From Pseudomonas parakoreensis (lineage in GTDB: Bacteria; Pseudomonadota; Gammaproteobacteria; Pseudomonadales; Pseudomonadaceae), in NCBI RefSeq assembly GCF_021602155.1, contig NZ_BQHY01000011.1:124001-188000 (forward strand): a stretch of 64,000 nucleotides of DNA. Direction: 5' to 3'. Shown piece after piece: positions 62,460 to 64,000 of this stretch. The notes under the pieces are model-generated. The model ran no database searches. It was given only the letters and a program-made list of their open reading frames with translations, and had not been told where the DNA came from. Every line of letters starts with the position of its first letter. The first letter of the stretch is position 1. Made by a program: the position numbers and the translations under genes.

Positions 62460-62960
62460 TCATGACTGCATGCCATCGAGACGGTCGCGCAGGTGCCGCA
62501 GGGTGCGAATCATATATTTTTCGACCATGTTCCTGGACAGTCCCAGGCGTTCGGCGATTTCGGCCTGAGTCAGCCCTTCGATCTTCTGCCAGACGAAAAT
62601 CCTCCGGCAATTGAGCGGCAGTTCCTGCAGCGCCCGTTCGATGGAGTCGGCCAACTGGATCGCCTGCATGTAATGCTCCGGGTCGCCGGTTGACGACACA
62701 CTGTGATCGATCGCCTGTGACTCCATGGCTTCCCGCCGATCCTCACGCCGATAACCGTCGACCGCGATATTGCGTGCGGTCTGGTGCAGATACGCCCGTG
62801 GCTGCTGCACCGCTGCCGAATCGGATTCGAGCACCCGCACGAAGGTGTCGTGCGCCAAATCCTCGGCCTGCGCGCGATTGCGCAGGCGCCGGGTCCAGGT
62901 GCCGATCAACTCTTCGTAATGCTCGAAAAAGCCGGGTCTGCGGGGCAGCATGGGGTTCAT
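62460..62960 (-). CDS. fecI: FecI-family ECF sigma factor
   Basis: A 166-residue sigma factor of the iron-starvation ECF group. Region 2 (about 10-75) contains HYEELIGTWTRRLRNRAQAEDLAHDTFVRVLE and YLHQTARNIAVDGYRR. Region 4 (about 105-160) contains LPLNCRRIFVWQKIEGLTQAEIAERLGLS, the helix-turn-helix. The ATG at 62960 fits the family N-terminus. It should direct transcription of fecA after a signal passes through FecA and FecR. A Fur-like site overlaps its likely promoter. Confidence 0.92.
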   Translation of the reverse strand: MNPMLPRRPGFFEHYEELIGTWTRRLRNRAQAEDLAHDTFVRVLESDSAAVQQPRAYLHQTARNIAVDGYRREDRREAMESQAIDHSVSSTGDPEHYMQAIQLADSIERALQELPLNCRRIFVWQKIEGLTQAEIAERLGLSRNMVEKYMIRTLRHLRDRLDGMQS

Positions 62961-62987
62961 GACAGCGTGCTGGGGGAAAGAGGCGTG

Positions 62988-63017
62988 AATAGTAATGCTT
63001 CCTATTAAGCCCGGCAA
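62988..63017 (-). promoter_or_regulatory. Candidate fecI promoter with Fur-like site
   Basis: On the minus strand TTGCCG (63012-63017) and TACTAT (62989-62994) are 17 bases apart. AATAGGAAGCATTACTATT (62988-63006) overlaps the -10 and matches 10 of 19 positions of the Fur consensus. This is weak but well placed for iron repression. Confidence 0.45.
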
Positions 63018-63086
63018 TTCATTCCTTGGAAACGCTCGATTCAAGGGTAATCGTCAGTAAAAACGCGCCTTCCCCCACCTATTGTG

Positions 63087-63172
63087 TAAAATGCCGCCCG
63101 GGTGCCACCGCAACAACGCGGCAGGGCAGGTTTAATTCAGCGCAGGTCGGGCCGCCGCGCGGAGTTCCCGTG
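63087..63172 (+). ncRNA. Probable nhaA-I (lithium) riboswitch
   Basis: A -10-like TAAAAT (63087-63092) precedes a GC-rich leader just upstream of nhaA. The leader contains GGGTGCC, a hairpin CCGC-AACAAC-GCGG, then GGCAGGGCAGG, a U-rich linker TTTAATTCA and a second stem GCGC...GCGCGG with AGGTCGGGCC. As I remember the nhaA-I motif (described as a Li+ riboswitch upstream of nhaA in gamma-proteobacteria), this arrangement fits it well. The Shine-Dalgarno GGAG (63161) lies at the 3' edge of the last stem, so control of translation is likely. Confidence 0.6.
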
Positions 63173-63175
63173 CCT

Positions 63176-64000
63176 ATGAGCCACGATCCGTCACGCCTGC
63201 AGGCTGCCCCTGCCCGTCAGCAGTCGCCGTCTGCTTTGGCCTTTCTTTCCCGATTTTTCGCCGCCGAGTCCGCCGGTGGCCTGATCCTGATGGCCGCCGC
63301 CCTCGCCGCGCTGCTGGTCGCCAATTCGCCTTGGGCGGCCACCTACTTCTCGACCCTGCACATCAAAGTCGCTGGTCTGTCGATCGAACATTGGGTGAAT
63401 GATGGCCTGATGGCGATCTTCTTCATGCTGGTGGGCCTGGAGATCAAGCGCGAAATGCTCGCCGGTCAGTTGTCGACCTGGGGGCAGCGCGCGCTGCCGG
63501 GCTTTGCCGCGCTGGGCGGGATGCTGGTGCCCGCCCTGATCTACGTCGCGATCAACTGGGGCAATCCGCAGACCCTCAGCGGTTGGGCGATCCCCGCGGC
63601 CACCGATATTGCTTTCGCTCTGGGCGTACTGTCGCTGCTGGGCAAACGGGTGCCAGTGTCGCTGAAAATCTTCCTCTCTGCGCTGGCCATTCTTGATGAT
63701 CTGGGTGCAGTGGTGATCATCGCGATTTTCTACACCAGCGGCCTGTCGATAAGCATGCTGTTGGCCTCGTTGGCGGTGATCGCATTGCTGGTGATCCTCA
63801 ACCGCTGCGGCGTCAGAAAGCTGTGGCCGTACCTGATCGCTGGCGCCCTGCTGTGGTTCTTCATGCTGCAATCGGGGATCCACGCGACTCTCGCCGGGGT
63901 GATTCTGGCCCTGTGCATTCCGCTGGGTAACCCGGAAGACGAGCACAACTCGCCGCTGCTCTACCTCGAAGAAAAAATGCATCCGTGGGTGGCGTTCGCC
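63176..64000 (+). CDS. nhaA: Na+/H+ antiporter NhaA (3' end outside the window)
   Basis: The first 275 residues are visible. NhaA exchanges cytoplasmic Na+ or Li+ for protons at the inner membrane. The family signature is clear: [42 protein letters not shown] (Asp144) and AILDDLGAV with the two ion-binding aspartates D174 and D175, equal to E. coli D163 and D164. GTG at 63170 is in frame and has better Shine-Dalgarno spacing (five bases from GGAG) than the ATG at 63176, so the true start may be two codons upstream. The leader has a probable riboswitch. Confidence 0.95.
   Translation, partial: MSHDPSRLQAAPARQQSPSALAFLSRFFAAESAGGLILMAAALAALLVANSPWAATYFSTLHIKVAGLSIEHWVNDGLMAIFFMLVGLEIKREMLAGQLSTWGQRALPGFAALGGMLVPALIYVAINWGNPQTLSGWAIPAATDIAFALGVLSLLGKRVPVSLKIFLSALAILDDLGAVVIIAIFYTSGLSISMLLASLAVIALLVILNRCGVRKLWPYLIAGALLWFFMLQSGIHATLAGVILALCIPLGNPEDEHNSPLLYLEEKMHPWVAFA

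Overview
This window looks like chromosome from a fluorescent Pseudomonas (P. fluorescens/koreensis-type). The evidence is the high GC content and many short palindromic REP/REPIN elements of three types (GTAGGAGCTGCC, GTGGGAGCTGGC and GTGGGAGCGAGC), together with TonB receptors and ECF sigma factors. The order ctpM-like MCP / transporter / tlpQ-like MCP / bqsSRQP / queD also matches what I recall of P. aeruginosa PA2652-PA2666. I see no rRNA, tRNA, prophage, insertion sequence or CRISPR array.

Layout. 1-10.5 kb: a trans-envelope import locus, tonB (cut by the window edge)-exbB-exbD, a large TonB-dependent receptor, then a YejABEF-type peptide ABC importer. 10.6-13.8 kb: a DUF3455 exported protein, an ECF sigma factor with an RskA-like anti-sigma factor, and a DUF1615 lipoprotein. 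14-23.8 kb: a second TonB receptor, an FAD monooxygenase, an E. coli/zinc-type hemB, a Nu-class GST, an exported histidine phosphatase, selD-mnmH (2-selenouridine in tRNA) and an NTF2-like protein. 23.8-34.4 kb: one gene for a 3506-residue autotransporter with about 24 beta-strand repeats. 34.4-39.8 kb: a nucleoside cluster (Tsx channel plus NUP protein behind a PurR-like palindrome), an MDR oxidoreductase, a XapX protein, an AraC regulator and small hypothetical proteins. 39.8-43 kb: a 55-residue metallothionein, a 1-kb gene-free repeat mosaic, and paired small DMT transporters divergent from a LysR regulator. 43-53.2 kb: two chemoreceptors flanking a transporter, the Bqs/Car two-component operon, a patatin-like lipase and queD. 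53.2-58.8 kb: codBA behind a sigma-54 promoter, a DapF-like protein lacking both catalytic cysteines, and an MFS transporter. 58.8-64 kb: a Fec-type system (fecI-fecR-fecA) and nhaA (cut by the window edge) behind a probable lithium riboswitch.

The shared themes are TonB-driven scavenging (three receptors, one with its own TonB-ExbBD and a matching inner-membrane importer), nucleoside and nucleobase salvage (tsx-NUP and codBA), and sensing (chemoreceptors, BqsRS, two ECF systems). All calls come from reading the sequence and from recalled family knowledge; no database search was run.
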